From an uncultured Saprospiraceae bacterium (GTDB lineage: Bacteria; Bacteroidota; Bacteroidia; Chitinophagales; Saprospiraceae): DNA of 64,000 bases. Where the stretch lies: assembly GCA_937928045.1 (NCBI GenBank), contig CALFWO010000011.1, positions 47,638-111,637 on the forward strand, in the 5' to 3' direction. This document shows, piece by piece, positions 1 through 9,163 of this stretch (positions within the stretch are counted from its first letter, which is position 1; each line of letters opens with the position of its first letter). The notes under the pieces are model-generated. The model was given only the letters and a program-made list of their open reading frames with translations. It was not told where the DNA came from and did not search any database. The position numbers were made by a program, and so were the translations under genes.

Positions 1-42
1 AAATTCGTAAACAGACTTCTTAGTCTTCGAAAATTTAAACAA

Positions 43-1446
43 ATGCGATTTATTCAAGTACTTTTTTTAACCTGCTTTTCATTCAGCGTAATCGCGCAAC
101 CGGCCTCCTACCAGGGTGCATGGGAAGGAAGCATAGAACTAGGGGATGCTGGAAGCCTAGATGTCATATTTAACATTAACGGCAAAGGAAATGCATGGAC
201 TTGCGTAATGAAAGTTCCTCAGCAAGGCGAAGCAGAAGTTCCAGCAGAGAAAATTTCCATTGCTAACAATCAAATCTACATCGAGTATCCAAATCTTCGA
301 GCCAGTTACAAAGGTGAAATGGATGGTGAATTGATTAAAGGAACATGGTCTCAAAATGGAATGACTTTCCCGCTAGATTTGGAACCATTTGTTGCTAACA
401 AAGCTCCAAATCGTCCACAACATCCAAAGGCACCTTTTAATTATAACATTAGTGAAGTCGATGTTTCGGTTGAAAATAAATCTGGATCATTTAATCTTTC
501 TGGAACACTGACACAACCAAAAGGTAATGGCCCATTTCCTTTAGCTATAATGGTAACGGGTTCTGGTCCTCAGGATCGAGATGAGACCATATTTCACCAT
601 AAGCCGTTCTGGGTAATTGCAGATTATTTAACGAACAACGGAATTGCTGTTTATCGTTATGATGAAAGAGGCGTCGGTAAATCAAGTGGAAAGTTTTCAG
701 CATGTACCACGAAGGATTTTGCTGATGATGCACTAGCTGTCTTGAACCACATGTCAGCTATGCCACAATTTGATAAAGAAAAAATTGGGTTCATTGGTCA
801 CAGCGAAGGAGGATTGATTGCTTCCATGGTTGCCGCTAAATCAAAGGATGTAAAATTTGCTATTCTTTTGGCTGGTCCTGCCGTTCCAGGGCATCAACTT
901 TTGAAAAGACAAATTAGAGATATCTCATTGGCGGAAGGCGTCAAGCCTGAGCAAATTCAGAAGGAGTCTCAAATAAAGTCAGACATGATTAGAATTGCTA
1001 CGAGCAAAGGGAGCAACGCTGAAAAAAGCGCTAAAGCAAGAAAAATGCTAAAGTCATTTTACGACAGTAACTTCAGTGCTGAAGAGAAAAAAGTAAAAGG
1101 AAGCTTTGATCAATATTATAAAATGAATGCCGATCCATTGTTCAATGATTGGATGAATTTTTTCTTAAACACCGAACCTAAAGTTTACCTAGAGAAAATG
1201 TCCTGTCCTACACTTGCAATGATTGGAAGCAAAGATACTCAGGTAAGTGCTGATGATAATATTTCTGCTTTTCGTGCCGCATTGCATGCCGCCCCAACGG
1301 AGGAATATAAAGTAAAAGTAATTGAAGGTGTTAATCATTTGTTTCAACATAGTAGAACAGGAAAGCCGAGCGAATATGGCGTTCTTGGGGAAACTTTTGC
1401 GCATGAAGTATTGGTACTTATGAGAGATTGGTTAAAGTCAATATAG
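43..1446 (+). CDS. Secreted alpha/beta hydrolase (S9/BAAT-like esterase family)
   Basis: A 467-residue protein with an N-terminal signal peptide of about 19 residues ending in VIAQ, so it is probably periplasmic or secreted. Residues 20-125 form a small beta-rich N-terminal domain, and an alpha/beta hydrolase domain follows. The nucleophile elbow GHSEGG places Ser at about 254. Asp398 (GSKDTQ) and His432 (GVNHLF) are the likely acid and base of the triad. The DERGVGKSSG segment is typical of the dienelactone-hydrolase/S9-like esterases that are common as paralogues in Bacteroidota. The substrate cannot be inferred. The ATG at 43 is followed directly by the signal peptide, which supports this start. 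The small DUF1272 gene follows on the same strand after 25 bp. Confidence 0.85.
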   Translation: MRFIQVLFLTCFSFSVIAQPASYQGAWEGSIELGDAGSLDVIFNINGKGNAWTCVMKVPQQGEAEVPAEKISIANNQIYIEYPNLRASYKGEMDGELIKGTWSQNGMTFPLDLEPFVANKAPNRPQHPKAPFNYNISEVDVSVENKSGSFNLSGTLTQPKGNGPFPLAIMVTGSGPQDRDETIFHHKPFWVIADYLTNNGIAVYRYDERGVGKSSGKFSACTTKDFADDALAVLNHMSAMPQFDKEKIGFIGHSEGGLIASMVAAKSKDVKFAILLAGPAVPGHQLLKRQIRDISLAEGVKPEQIQKESQIKSDMIRIATSKGSNAEKSAKARKMLKSFYDSNFSAEEKKVKGSFDQYYKMNADPLFNDWMNFFLNTEPKVYLEKMSCPTLAMIGSKDTQVSADDNISAFRAALHAAPTEEYKVKVIEGVNHLFQHSRTGKPSEYGVLGETFAHEVLVLMRDWLKSI

Positions 1447-1471
1447 AAAGACTAATTCCTTAAAAAATCCA

Positions 1472-1762
1472 ATGATTGAGATCCGAACCAACTGTGAAAA
1501 TTGTAATCGATCACTACCTCCGAATAGTAAAAAAGCCAGGATTTGTGCTTTTGTATGTACATTTTGTAAAGACTGCGTAGAGCAGGTTTTACAAAATGTA
1601 TGTCCAAACTGTGGTGGAGGATTTGAAAAAAGACCGGTGCTGGTTAAAAAATATTTAGACAAATATCCTCCATCTGATAAGAAGATTTACAAGCCGGTGA
1701 ATCGGGAAAAATTTAAGGAAATGCTGGATCAATTCAAAGATATCAAGCCTTCGGAAAGATAG
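1472..1762 (+). CDS. DUF1272 zinc-ribbon-like protein
   Basis: A 96-residue protein whose first 50 residues carry eight cysteines in four pairs: C8/C11, C25/C29, C32/C35 and C44/C47. The surrounding words (CENCNRSLPP, CTFCKDC, CPNCGG) are the hallmark of DUF1272, a small predicted metal-binding family of unknown function. The C-terminal 45 residues are basic and probably disordered. It lies 25 bp after the hydrolase gene and may be cotranscribed with it. The family is recognised with confidence; zinc binding is inferred from the cysteine spacing. Confidence 0.85.
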   Translation: MIEIRTNCENCNRSLPPNSKKARICAFVCTFCKDCVEQVLQNVCPNCGGGFEKRPVLVKKYLDKYPPSDKKIYKPVNREKFKEMLDQFKDIKPSER

Positions 1763-1812
1763 CTTGTCTCAACTTTTTTTCCGACAAACAACTTAGGTTA
1801 TCAATGCCCTTC

Positions 1813-2535
1813 TTAGAAATTAAAGTCAATCCCAAAACCAATATTATCTGGACTAAAATTGGCAAAAAATTGATTTGTACTTTCAGTACCATTAGTATTA
1901 TTTCCTAAGGAATTAATGACATATGCGATGTTTCCCATGTTGAAAATCAAGTTAATTCTTTGGTGTAAAAAAACGTCAATATTAGGTCCTAAGAAAAATT
2001 CAATTGAATTATCAGTAATTGACATTTCACTTTGAGGGAAGGTATCTCCGTTTAATACAACCTGCTCTTGAATTCTAGTTGACTTGAAGGTTTGAAAATT
2101 TGTTCCCAGTTCCAAACGTATTCCCAATATTCTTGTTAGAATAAAATAATGGTCCACTGATGCTCCAAACGAAAATCCATTTAGATTATCGTTAGTTGGT
2201 CTCAAGATAAATCCTATTGGATCAGAAACATTTACCAATGATGATCCAGACTGACTGCCAGTAGTATATCCTAACAATAAATTCAGGGAAGTACGGTTAT
2301 TCTTGAGCCCATAAGTCAAGACCGGATTAATGCTAAAGTAATTGCTTTTTTCAACATTGGAAAGAAATGAAAATGGAAACAATTGATTAAAATTAGTACT
2401 TGAAAATCTAACATTCCCGCCAATAGTCCAAGGACCTACCGGATTTGAATTCATCCCCGAAGTATCTATTTGACCAATAACACTTGAACATTTCAAGAAA
2501 AATAGGAAAATAAAAAATCGTTTTGCTAAGTACAT
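1813..2535 (-). CDS. Outer-membrane beta-barrel protein, unknown function
   Basis: A 240-residue protein with a signal peptide (about residues 1-21, ending SVIGQ), followed by alternating polar and aromatic segments and a C-terminal GFGIDFNF. This is the pattern of a small outer-membrane barrel of the PorT/OmpW-like kind. No specific family could be assigned. Its ATG overlaps the TAA stop of the upstream CocE-type hydrolase gene by one base (TAATG), which indicates translational coupling in a two-gene operon. Confidence 0.6.
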   Translation of the reverse strand: MYLAKRFFIFLFFLKCSSVIGQIDTSGMNSNPVGPWTIGGNVRFSSTNFNQLFPFSFLSNVEKSNYFSINPVLTYGLKNNRTSLNLLLGYTTGSQSGSSLVNVSDPIGFILRPTNDNLNGFSFGASVDHYFILTRILGIRLELGTNFQTFKSTRIQEQVVLNGDTFPQSEMSITDNSIEFFLGPNIDVFLHQRINLIFNMGNIAYVINSLGNNTNGTESTNQFFANFSPDNIGFGIDFNF

Positions 2536-4448
2536 TAGTCTAAAATTTCAACAGATAAAAAACTTGCATCATCACCAGATACGTAAATGCTATGCTCTGC
2601 GGATTTAAAATCTTTTGATTTCGCCTTAAAAATATTTTTAACAAAGGTTTGCGGATTCCTGTCAATATATGGAAACCAGGTACTCTGTACTTGAACCATA
2701 ATACGATGCCCTTTTTTAAAGGTATGCAATACATCTTGTAGCTTCAAATCCACCGGAGTGATCACATTCGGTTCGAATGGTTTACCCTTTTTGAAACTTT
2801 CCCGATACCGTCCTCTTATACATTCAGAGCGCACCATTTGTTGGTATCCACCAAGTTTAATCGATTCGGGATTATTTGGGTCATCCGGAAAGTCTCCCGG
2901 GTACACATCGATTAGCTTAACTATCCAATCTGCATCTGTTCCTGTCGTGCTTACTTTTAGCTTCGCCAATAGTTCACCACCTATAGTTATGTCTTCTTTC
3001 AACGGTTCCGTTTTAAAGGTCAATACATCCGGCCTACGACTCGCAAACCTTTGATCATCCGCCATAAATTTTCTGGGTGTAAAAACCATTCTAGTTTCTT
3101 CTGAATAAGGAACTGGCTTCGCGGGATCAGAGATAAAAGAAATTTTATCTGTGCCATTTTTTTTATTAAAACTTAAAATTTCATCTCCAGCAAAATACAA
3201 TTGTCTTTTAACTGAGTTTGGTTGTGGCCATTGCTCAAATTCCCGCCATTCTTTTTTTCCAGTATCATACAATAAGGCTTCAGGTAATTCAGGATTATCA
3301 GCTCCTTTTAGGTGATGTTTAAAAAAAGGCAGTTCTATTTCTTCTTGGAAATATTTAGACAAATTTTTACCAAAGTTGATATAACTAACATATTGATCTT
3401 CTTTATCTCTCGCCCAATCTCCATGAGACCATGGTCCCATAACAATAGTATTATTGATACCCGGATTATTTTTTTCTATGGTTTTATAGGTCATTAAAGG
3501 ACCATACAAATCTTCTGCATCAAACCATCCACCCACAGTCAATACTGCATGATTAATATTAGTCAAATGAGGCAGTATATTTCTTCGTTGCCAAAAGGTG
3601 TCATAGTCTGGATGTTCTTTTAATTGTCGCCAAAAAAAATTATCCTTTCCGTAATATTTATCTCCATTGGAAAGTGGACCCATTTCCATGAAAAATTCAT
3701 ATTGATCCGGTGTATTTGGAGTAATAAAAGGATACCATGGTTCTGTAGTTGGCTCAGACTGATAACCAAAAACGGTTGTTGCTCGGAAATAACTCAAAAG
3801 ATAAGCTCCTTGATGGTGAAAATCGTCAAAATAAAAATCAGCGATGGGGGCTTGTGGACTTGATGCCTTTAAAGCTGGATGTCCAGAAAGTGCTCCAACG
3901 GTAGAATAAAATCCGGGATAAGAAATTCCCCATTGCCCCACTTTACCATTGTTATGATTCACATTTTTAACCAACCAATCAATAGTGTCATAAGTATCGG
4001 AACTTTCATCAATTTCTGAAGGATGAGATTTTAATGGAGCTTGCGGTCTCATATTGTCATAATCACCTTCGGAATTCCATCTTCCTCTTACATCCTGGTA
4101 AACAAAAATAAATTTCTCATCGACCAATGCTTTTGAGGCTTGCAATTTATCAGGATACTTATCTGCCCCATAAGGACGACAGCTGTAGGGAGTTCGCTTT
4201 AACATTATGGGATAAATATTTGATGGACTTGCATCTTTCGGAGTATATACCGTAGTATGCAAACTTATTCCATCTCTCATTTTGACTTGATACTCCATTT
4301 TAGAATAACGAGCCTCCACTGTATTCAATTCTTTGTTGGCAACCTCGGTTTCCACTGTCGCTACCTTTTGATCTCCAACTGTTTTCCTAGCTGTATTACA
4401 ACTCGCTACGAATGCAGTTATCAATAGAAGAAAGTAAATTCGGATCAT
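2535..4448 (-). CDS. CocE/NonD family hydrolase (X-Pro dipeptidyl-peptidase S15-like) lipoprotein
   Basis: A 637-residue protein with a lipoprotein signal (FVASC, Cys17). The N-terminal catalytic domain contains the S15 nucleophile motif GISYPG with Ser at about 176, and the preceding YQDVRGRWNSEG is a strong family signature. The C-terminal 200 residues are the jelly-roll X-Pro dipeptidase C-terminal domain, with LKLQDVLHTFKKGHRI and VQVQSTWFPYIDRNP. Family members hydrolyse acyl or peptide bonds (cocaine esterase, glutaryl acylases, X-Pro peptidases); the substrate here is unknown. It is translationally coupled to the downstream barrel gene, which may mean both act at the outer membrane. 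Confidence 0.88.
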   Translation of the reverse strand: MIRIYFLLLITAFVASCNTARKTVGDQKVATVETEVANKELNTVEARYSKMEYQVKMRDGISLHTTVYTPKDASPSNIYPIMLKRTPYSCRPYGADKYPDKLQASKALVDEKFIFVYQDVRGRWNSEGDYDNMRPQAPLKSHPSEIDESSDTYDTIDWLVKNVNHNNGKVGQWGISYPGFYSTVGALSGHPALKASSPQAPIADFYFDDFHHQGAYLLSYFRATTVFGYQSEPTTEPWYPFITPNTPDQYEFFMEMGPLSNGDKYYGKDNFFWRQLKEHPDYDTFWQRRNILPHLTNINHAVLTVGGWFDAEDLYGPLMTYKTIEKNNPGINNTIVMGPWSHGDWARDKEDQYVSYINFGKNLSKYFQEEIELPFFKHHLKGADNPELPEALLYDTGKKEWREFEQWPQPNSVKRQLYFAGDEILSFNKKNGTDKISFISDPAKPVPYSEETRMVFTPRKFMADDQRFASRRPDVLTFKTEPLKEDITIGGELLAKLKVSTTGTDADWIVKLIDVYPGDFPDDPNNPESIKLGGYQQMVRSECIRGRYRESFKKGKPFEPNVITPVDLKLQDVLHTFKKGHRIMVQVQSTWFPYIDRNPQTFVKNIFKAKSKDFKSAEHSIYVSGDDASFLSVEILD

Positions 4449-4533
4449 CTTTAATCTTTTAATTATTGCGAAAATACAAGGTTAAATCCATTGCGCCGTA
4501 TTCAATTCAATTAATCCTTTTATATTTAAGCAT

Positions 4534-6447
4534 ATGCTCAAAGAATTCTCACAAACCATTCATACCAGCTTGATTTCCGCTCAGGATATCCAACTATTCC
4601 AAGCTGGGACCCATCGAAAGATCTATGAAAAACTAGGTGCTCACTTGATGACACATGAAGGTACAAATGGTACTTACTTTGCAGTTTGGGCACCGAATGC
4701 AAAAGAGGTCGCTGTGATAGGAAATTTCAATGAATGGAAAACTAATGGATATGAGCTTTATCCAAGATGGGATCATTCAGGAATTTGGGAAGGATTTATT
4801 CCAAATATTAACAAAGGAACTATTTATAAATATTCCATAAAGTCCAACAATGGCCGCACCGTTTTAAAAGGTGATCCTTACGGAAAAAGATGGGAGCATC
4901 CTCCAAGTACAGCTTCTATTGTTTGGGACTTTGATTACCAATGGCAGGATAAAAAATGGCTGTCAAATAGAAAAAAAAGAGGACAAAAACCCCAGCCGTA
5001 TTCTGCATACGAAGTCCATTTGGAGAGTTGGAGAAAAAAGGAGGATGGATCTGTGATGAACTATGAGGAAATAGCACAGACGCTGGTTCCCTATGTATTG
5101 GAGATGGGTTTTACACATGTTGAATTCATGCCTATCATGGAATATCCCTATTCGCCAAGTTGGGGATATCAAATTACCGGATACTATGCTGCTTCAAGTC
5201 GCTTTGGAAATCCAGAAGGATTAATGCACTTAATTGATCAATTTCACCAAGCAAACATTGGTGTTATCTTAGATTGGGTACCTTCCCATTTTCCCACTGA
5301 CGCACATGGTCTAGCTGATTTTGATGGGACTCATTTATATGATCATGAAGATCCGAGAAAGGGATTCCATCCGGATTGGAAATCAGCGATTTTTAATTAT
5401 GGCCGTCACGAGGTTCGCAGCTTTTTAATTTCCAATGCTATTTACTGGTGTGATAAATTTCATGTGGATGGTCTGCGTGTTGATGCGGTTGCATCAATGT
5501 TATATTTAGATTATTCCAGAGAAGATGGTGATTGGATACCAAATGAATACGGCGGCAATGAAAACACTGAGGCCATTGCATTTATTAAGTTATTCAATGA
5601 AGCTGTAAGTAATGAGTATCCTGATATCGTAACCATTGCGGAAGAATCTACTTCTTGGTCGGGAGTAACTAGGCCGGCTTCCGAAGGAGGTTTAGGTTTT
5701 GGTCAAAAATGGATGATGGGATGGATGCATGATACATTGAAATTTCTCAAAGAAGATCCCATCAATCGAAAGTTTCATCATGACACCATTACCTTTTCGC
5801 AAGTATATGCCTATTCAGAAAAATTCATGCTGCCGCTTTCCCACGACGAGGTGGTACATGGGAAATGTTCACTTTTGTATAAAATGCCTGGTGATGAATG
5901 GCAAAAATTTGCAAACCTTAGAATGATGTATACATATATGTATACTCATCCTGGTTCTAAATTGCTTTTCATGGGTGGTGAATTTGCCCAAAGTTCTGAA
6001 TGGAATTTTAAGACTCAATTGGATTGGCACCTACTACAATATCCTTTGCACAAAGGAGTTCAACAATTGATTAAAGACTTGAATACATTATACAAAGCGG
6101 ACAAAGCTTTGTATGAAAATCAATTTTCAGCTGATGGATTCGAATGGATTGATTATTCGGATCGTGACAATTCTGTTATTGTATATTCAAGAAAAGGAAA
6201 AAAGAAGTCAGCACCACTTGTTGTAATTTGTAATTTCACTCCTGTTCCCAGGAATGATTACGAAATTGGAATTCTTAGGTCCGGGGAATGGCAACTGGCA
6301 TTAAATTCTGATGATAAGAAATATGGAGGTTCCGGACATTTAGAATTGAACAATTTTAAATCCAAAAAGAAAAAACTACATGGGCAGAAAAATATTTTAT
6401 GTTTGAATTTACCTCCTTTGAGTGTTTTGATTTTAAAGCAGAAATAA
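4534..6447 (+). CDS. glgB: 1,4-alpha-glucan branching enzyme (GH13)
   Basis: A 637-residue protein with an N-terminal CBM48 domain (about residues 40-130, TYFAVWAPNAKEVAVIGNFN), a GH13 TIM barrel, and a C-terminal all-beta domain. Catalytic residues visible are Asp317 (DGLRVDAV), Glu370 (TIAEES) and the transition-state Asp438 (LSHDEVVHG). The last motif is specific to branching enzymes. It forms alpha-1,6 branches in glycogen in the cytoplasm. It stands alone without other glg genes and is followed closely by a bidirectional terminator shared with the convergent TonB receptor gene. The ATG at 4534 is used; no better upstream start is evident. Confidence 0.95.
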   Translation: MLKEFSQTIHTSLISAQDIQLFQAGTHRKIYEKLGAHLMTHEGTNGTYFAVWAPNAKEVAVIGNFNEWKTNGYELYPRWDHSGIWEGFIPNINKGTIYKYSIKSNNGRTVLKGDPYGKRWEHPPSTASIVWDFDYQWQDKKWLSNRKKRGQKPQPYSAYEVHLESWRKKEDGSVMNYEEIAQTLVPYVLEMGFTHVEFMPIMEYPYSPSWGYQITGYYAASSRFGNPEGLMHLIDQFHQANIGVILDWVPSHFPTDAHGLADFDGTHLYDHEDPRKGFHPDWKSAIFNYGRHEVRSFLISNAIYWCDKFHVDGLRVDAVASMLYLDYSREDGDWIPNEYGGNENTEAIAFIKLFNEAVSNEYPDIVTIAEESTSWSGVTRPASEGGLGFGQKWMMGWMHDTLKFLKEDPINRKFHHDTITFSQVYAYSEKFMLPLSHDEVVHGKCSLLYKMPGDEWQKFANLRMMYTYMYTHPGSKLLFMGGEFAQSSEWNFKTQLDWHLLQYPLHKGVQQLIKDLNTLYKADKALYENQFSADGFEWIDYSDRDNSVIVYSRKGKKKSAPLVVICNFTPVPRNDYEIGILRSGEWQLALNSDDKKYGGSGHLELNNFKSKKKKLHGQKNILCLNLPPLSVLILKQK

Positions 6448-6470
6448 AAACTAGAAGTATTTGTGTTCAA

Positions 6471-6511
6471 AAAAAGAGGGATTATTTAAAAAACAATCCC
6501 TCTTTTTTTTT
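6471..6511. terminator. Bidirectional Rho-independent terminator
   Basis: A perfect inverted repeat (AAAAAGAGGGATT paired with AATCCCTCTTTTT) with an 11-base A/T loop lies in the 65 bp between the convergent glgB and TonB-receptor genes. It has a T-run on the plus strand and an A-run on the other side, so it can work in both directions. Confidence 0.9.
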
Positions 6512-6512
6512 A

Positions 6513-8972
6513 TTAAAATTCTCCTCCACCGCCGCCATCATAACCACCGCGTCTTCCTCCTCTTCGTTTTTTCTGATTAAGTCTATAACTGAAAGTTAAA
6601 TCTGCCTGTCTTGCTCGCCATTGAAAATCTCCCTCTCGAATAAATTGAAATCCATCTTCATTGACACCTTCAGTCTTGTATCTTCTTCTTCGTGAATTAA
6701 AAACATCTCTAACACTTAATGTCAAAGTAGCTTTATCATTCATAATGTCTCGACTTGCAGCGAAGTCCAAACTTGCAATTGCCTTTGCCAAACCTTGAGT
6801 TGTTTCTCTTGGTGCTCGATAATTGAATCGCAATTGTATGTCAGTGGTTTTCCAAGCAGTAAATCTTGCGCTACCTCTAGCAAACCAAGTATAAGTATCA
6901 GCAGTAAAATCTTCATCTACATTTTGTCCATCAATAATAGACCGATAGAAATTGAAGTCAGAATTGAACTTAAACCATTTAATTGGACTTAGCGATACAT
7001 TGAATTCTAATCCAAAAGCATCTTCAGTAGCCAAATTCTCTGGCTTGGTTCTATAATTCCCTAAACTATCCACGCGCGTATTTCTTTGAATCTTATCGGT
7101 AGTGTGTCTATAATAGATTGCGGATGAAAGGGACGCTTTGTCCCAGTATTTCACATGACCCAGTTCATAAGCATCAGTAAATTCTGGGTTCAAATCTGGA
7201 TTTCCACTAAAGAAATTCCGATCATCGGAGAAGGTGAAAAAAGGATTCAAATCCCAGAATCTAGGACGTCGAACTCTTCTCGAATAACTCAATTGAATAT
7301 TGCTATTATTTGATAATTCATAGCCGATATGTCCAGAAGGAAAAACGTTAAGATAATCTCTAGCATTGACTGAATCAGACGTAGTTGTCGTCACATCTGT
7401 ATATTCAGGGCGCAATCCTATTTGGAAGGAAAATTTATTGACCTTATTGCCGTAAATCAAATAGGCAGCGTAAATATTTTCATCGTATTCAAACTGATCC
7501 GTAAATTCAGGTAACTCAGTCCAAACATTGTCATTTAATTCTTCAACTGCATAATCATTATCAATATTTCTGATGGAAGCTCTTCCACCTACTTCAAATT
7601 TACTTTCCTTACTAAATGGTAAAACAAAATCAGAAGAAATAGTTAACTGATTCGATCGTTCATCATTTCCAGATCTTTGAAAATCTTGTGGCCTACCCGA
7701 TAAGGAACCGTCCAAATTATAGTAAGTATTTACCAATTCTGATCCTTCAGATTCAATATTATCTTGGTACCGGATATCTGTCGTCCACTTTTGACCTTTT
7801 CGATCAAAAGTCTTTTTATGCGTCAGTGAATATTCTAATCGTGATTCATCTTCCGTTTCATTATCTGTTCTAATTGTTCTGTTGATGAAATTATCAAAGT
7901 TATTTATGTAATCCAGATACTCAGAACTTGAAAAATTATTTTCATCGCCGAGCCTGAGGTTAAAAGCTGTTGTAATGGTATTCTGCTTATTAACGGAATA
8001 ATCAGCCCCAAAACGAATATTGTTAGACAGACCACCACGTGTACGATCAGTATTTTGTCGCGTTAAAAAAGTGGTATCAGGTTTTATCAAGGAAATATCA
8101 TTATAACCTCCTCCTGGTCCTTTCCGATAAGAGACTCCGTAATTTAAAAAGAAGTTGAATTTGTTCGCTCGATAATTTATGTTTGCAGACAAGCCAGTAT
8201 TTCGGGGCCAGCCAACTGTAGCTTCAAAAGCTCCGTTAAAACCTTTGGCTTGGTTCTTCTTTAATACGATGTTGATAATTCCAGCCATTCCTTCAGCGGC
8301 ATATCTTGCTGAAGGATTTGTAATGACCTCGATCTTTTCGATCATATTGGACTGAATCGCTCTTAGACCATTGGTTCCATTTCCAATCAAGCCTGTTGGC
8401 TTTCCATCAATTAAGATTCTAACATTTTGAGAACCTCGAAGCGATACATTACCCTCTACGTCTACTTGAACAGAAGGAACATTGTCTAAGACATCTGCTG
8501 CTGATCCGCCCTTAGAGGAAAGATCTTTTCCAACATTAAATATCTTTTTATCCAATCCCATTTGAAGCGTGCTTCGCTCTTCCGTAACAACCACCTCATC
8601 TAAGGCAGCAGCTTGAAATGCCATGGTAATTTTTCCCAAATCCTTCACTGGGTTTTCTGGCGACAATTTTATTGCCTCCACAAGACTTTCATCATACCCC
8701 AAGAATTCAAACTTCACATCATAAACGCCAGGCCTCAATTTTATGGAGAATTCTCCATTTACGTTGGTAATATCCCCGTTAACCAAGTTTCCATCCCTTT
8801 TCTGAAAAATACTAATGGTGGCATATTCGAGAGGACCCTCCGTTTCTTGGTCGATAACTTTACCCTTGAGAATTAAACTTGCTCCACCCTGACGCCCTTG
8901 ACCTCCACTTGGTTGCGCTACTATAATGGATGATATAGATAAGAAAAAAAGAAAGCCAAATAATTGTCTCAT
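6513..8972 (-). CDS. TonB-dependent receptor, outer-membrane beta-barrel family
   Basis: An 819-residue protein with a signal peptide (about residues 1-19, ending IIVAQ), a CarboxypepD_reg-like/SusC-type N-terminal domain (about 30-115, LKGKVIDQETEGPLEYATISI), a plug domain (about 125-235, with ADVLDNVPSVQVDVEGNVSLRGS) and a long beta-barrel. It resembles the OMP_b-brl family of TonB receptors common in Bacteroidota. The last 20 residues are an unusual Arg/Gly-rich tail ending in GGGGGEF, although the final Phe still fits a barrel end signal. The substrate is unknown and no SusD partner gene is adjacent. Confidence 0.88.
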   Translation of the reverse strand: MRQLFGFLFFLSISSIIVAQPSGGQGRQGGASLILKGKVIDQETEGPLEYATISIFQKRDGNLVNGDITNVNGEFSIKLRPGVYDVKFEFLGYDESLVEAIKLSPENPVKDLGKITMAFQAAALDEVVVTEERSTLQMGLDKKIFNVGKDLSSKGGSAADVLDNVPSVQVDVEGNVSLRGSQNVRILIDGKPTGLIGNGTNGLRAIQSNMIEKIEVITNPSARYAAEGMAGIINIVLKKNQAKGFNGAFEATVGWPRNTGLSANINYRANKFNFFLNYGVSYRKGPGGGYNDISLIKPDTTFLTRQNTDRTRGGLSNNIRFGADYSVNKQNTITTAFNLRLGDENNFSSSEYLDYINNFDNFINRTIRTDNETEDESRLEYSLTHKKTFDRKGQKWTTDIRYQDNIESEGSELVNTYYNLDGSLSGRPQDFQRSGNDERSNQLTISSDFVLPFSKESKFEVGGRASIRNIDNDYAVEELNDNVWTELPEFTDQFEYDENIYAAYLIYGNKVNKFSFQIGLRPEYTDVTTTTSDSVNARDYLNVFPSGHIGYELSNNSNIQLSYSRRVRRPRFWDLNPFFTFSDDRNFFSGNPDLNPEFTDAYELGHVKYWDKASLSSAIYYRHTTDKIQRNTRVDSLGNYRTKPENLATEDAFGLEFNVSLSPIKWFKFNSDFNFYRSIIDGQNVDEDFTADTYTWFARGSARFTAWKTTDIQLRFNYRAPRETTQGLAKAIASLDFAASRDIMNDKATLTLSVRDVFNSRRRRYKTEGVNEDGFQFIREGDFQWRARQADLTFSYRLNQKKRRGGRRGGYDGGGGGEF

Positions 8973-9163
8973 GATAAGTTAATCTAGAAGGTATTAGACT
9001 ATTTGACGCTAAAACTGGCCAATAGTTTAACAAAGATGAAGAAAAATAAATTCCAAAGAGTTAACAGGTTGTTAATCAATCGATTTCGAATCGAATCTGA
9101 TAAAAAATTGGGGATAACCATAATATTCTAAACTTGGCATATTGTATGCTGCGTTTATCTATA

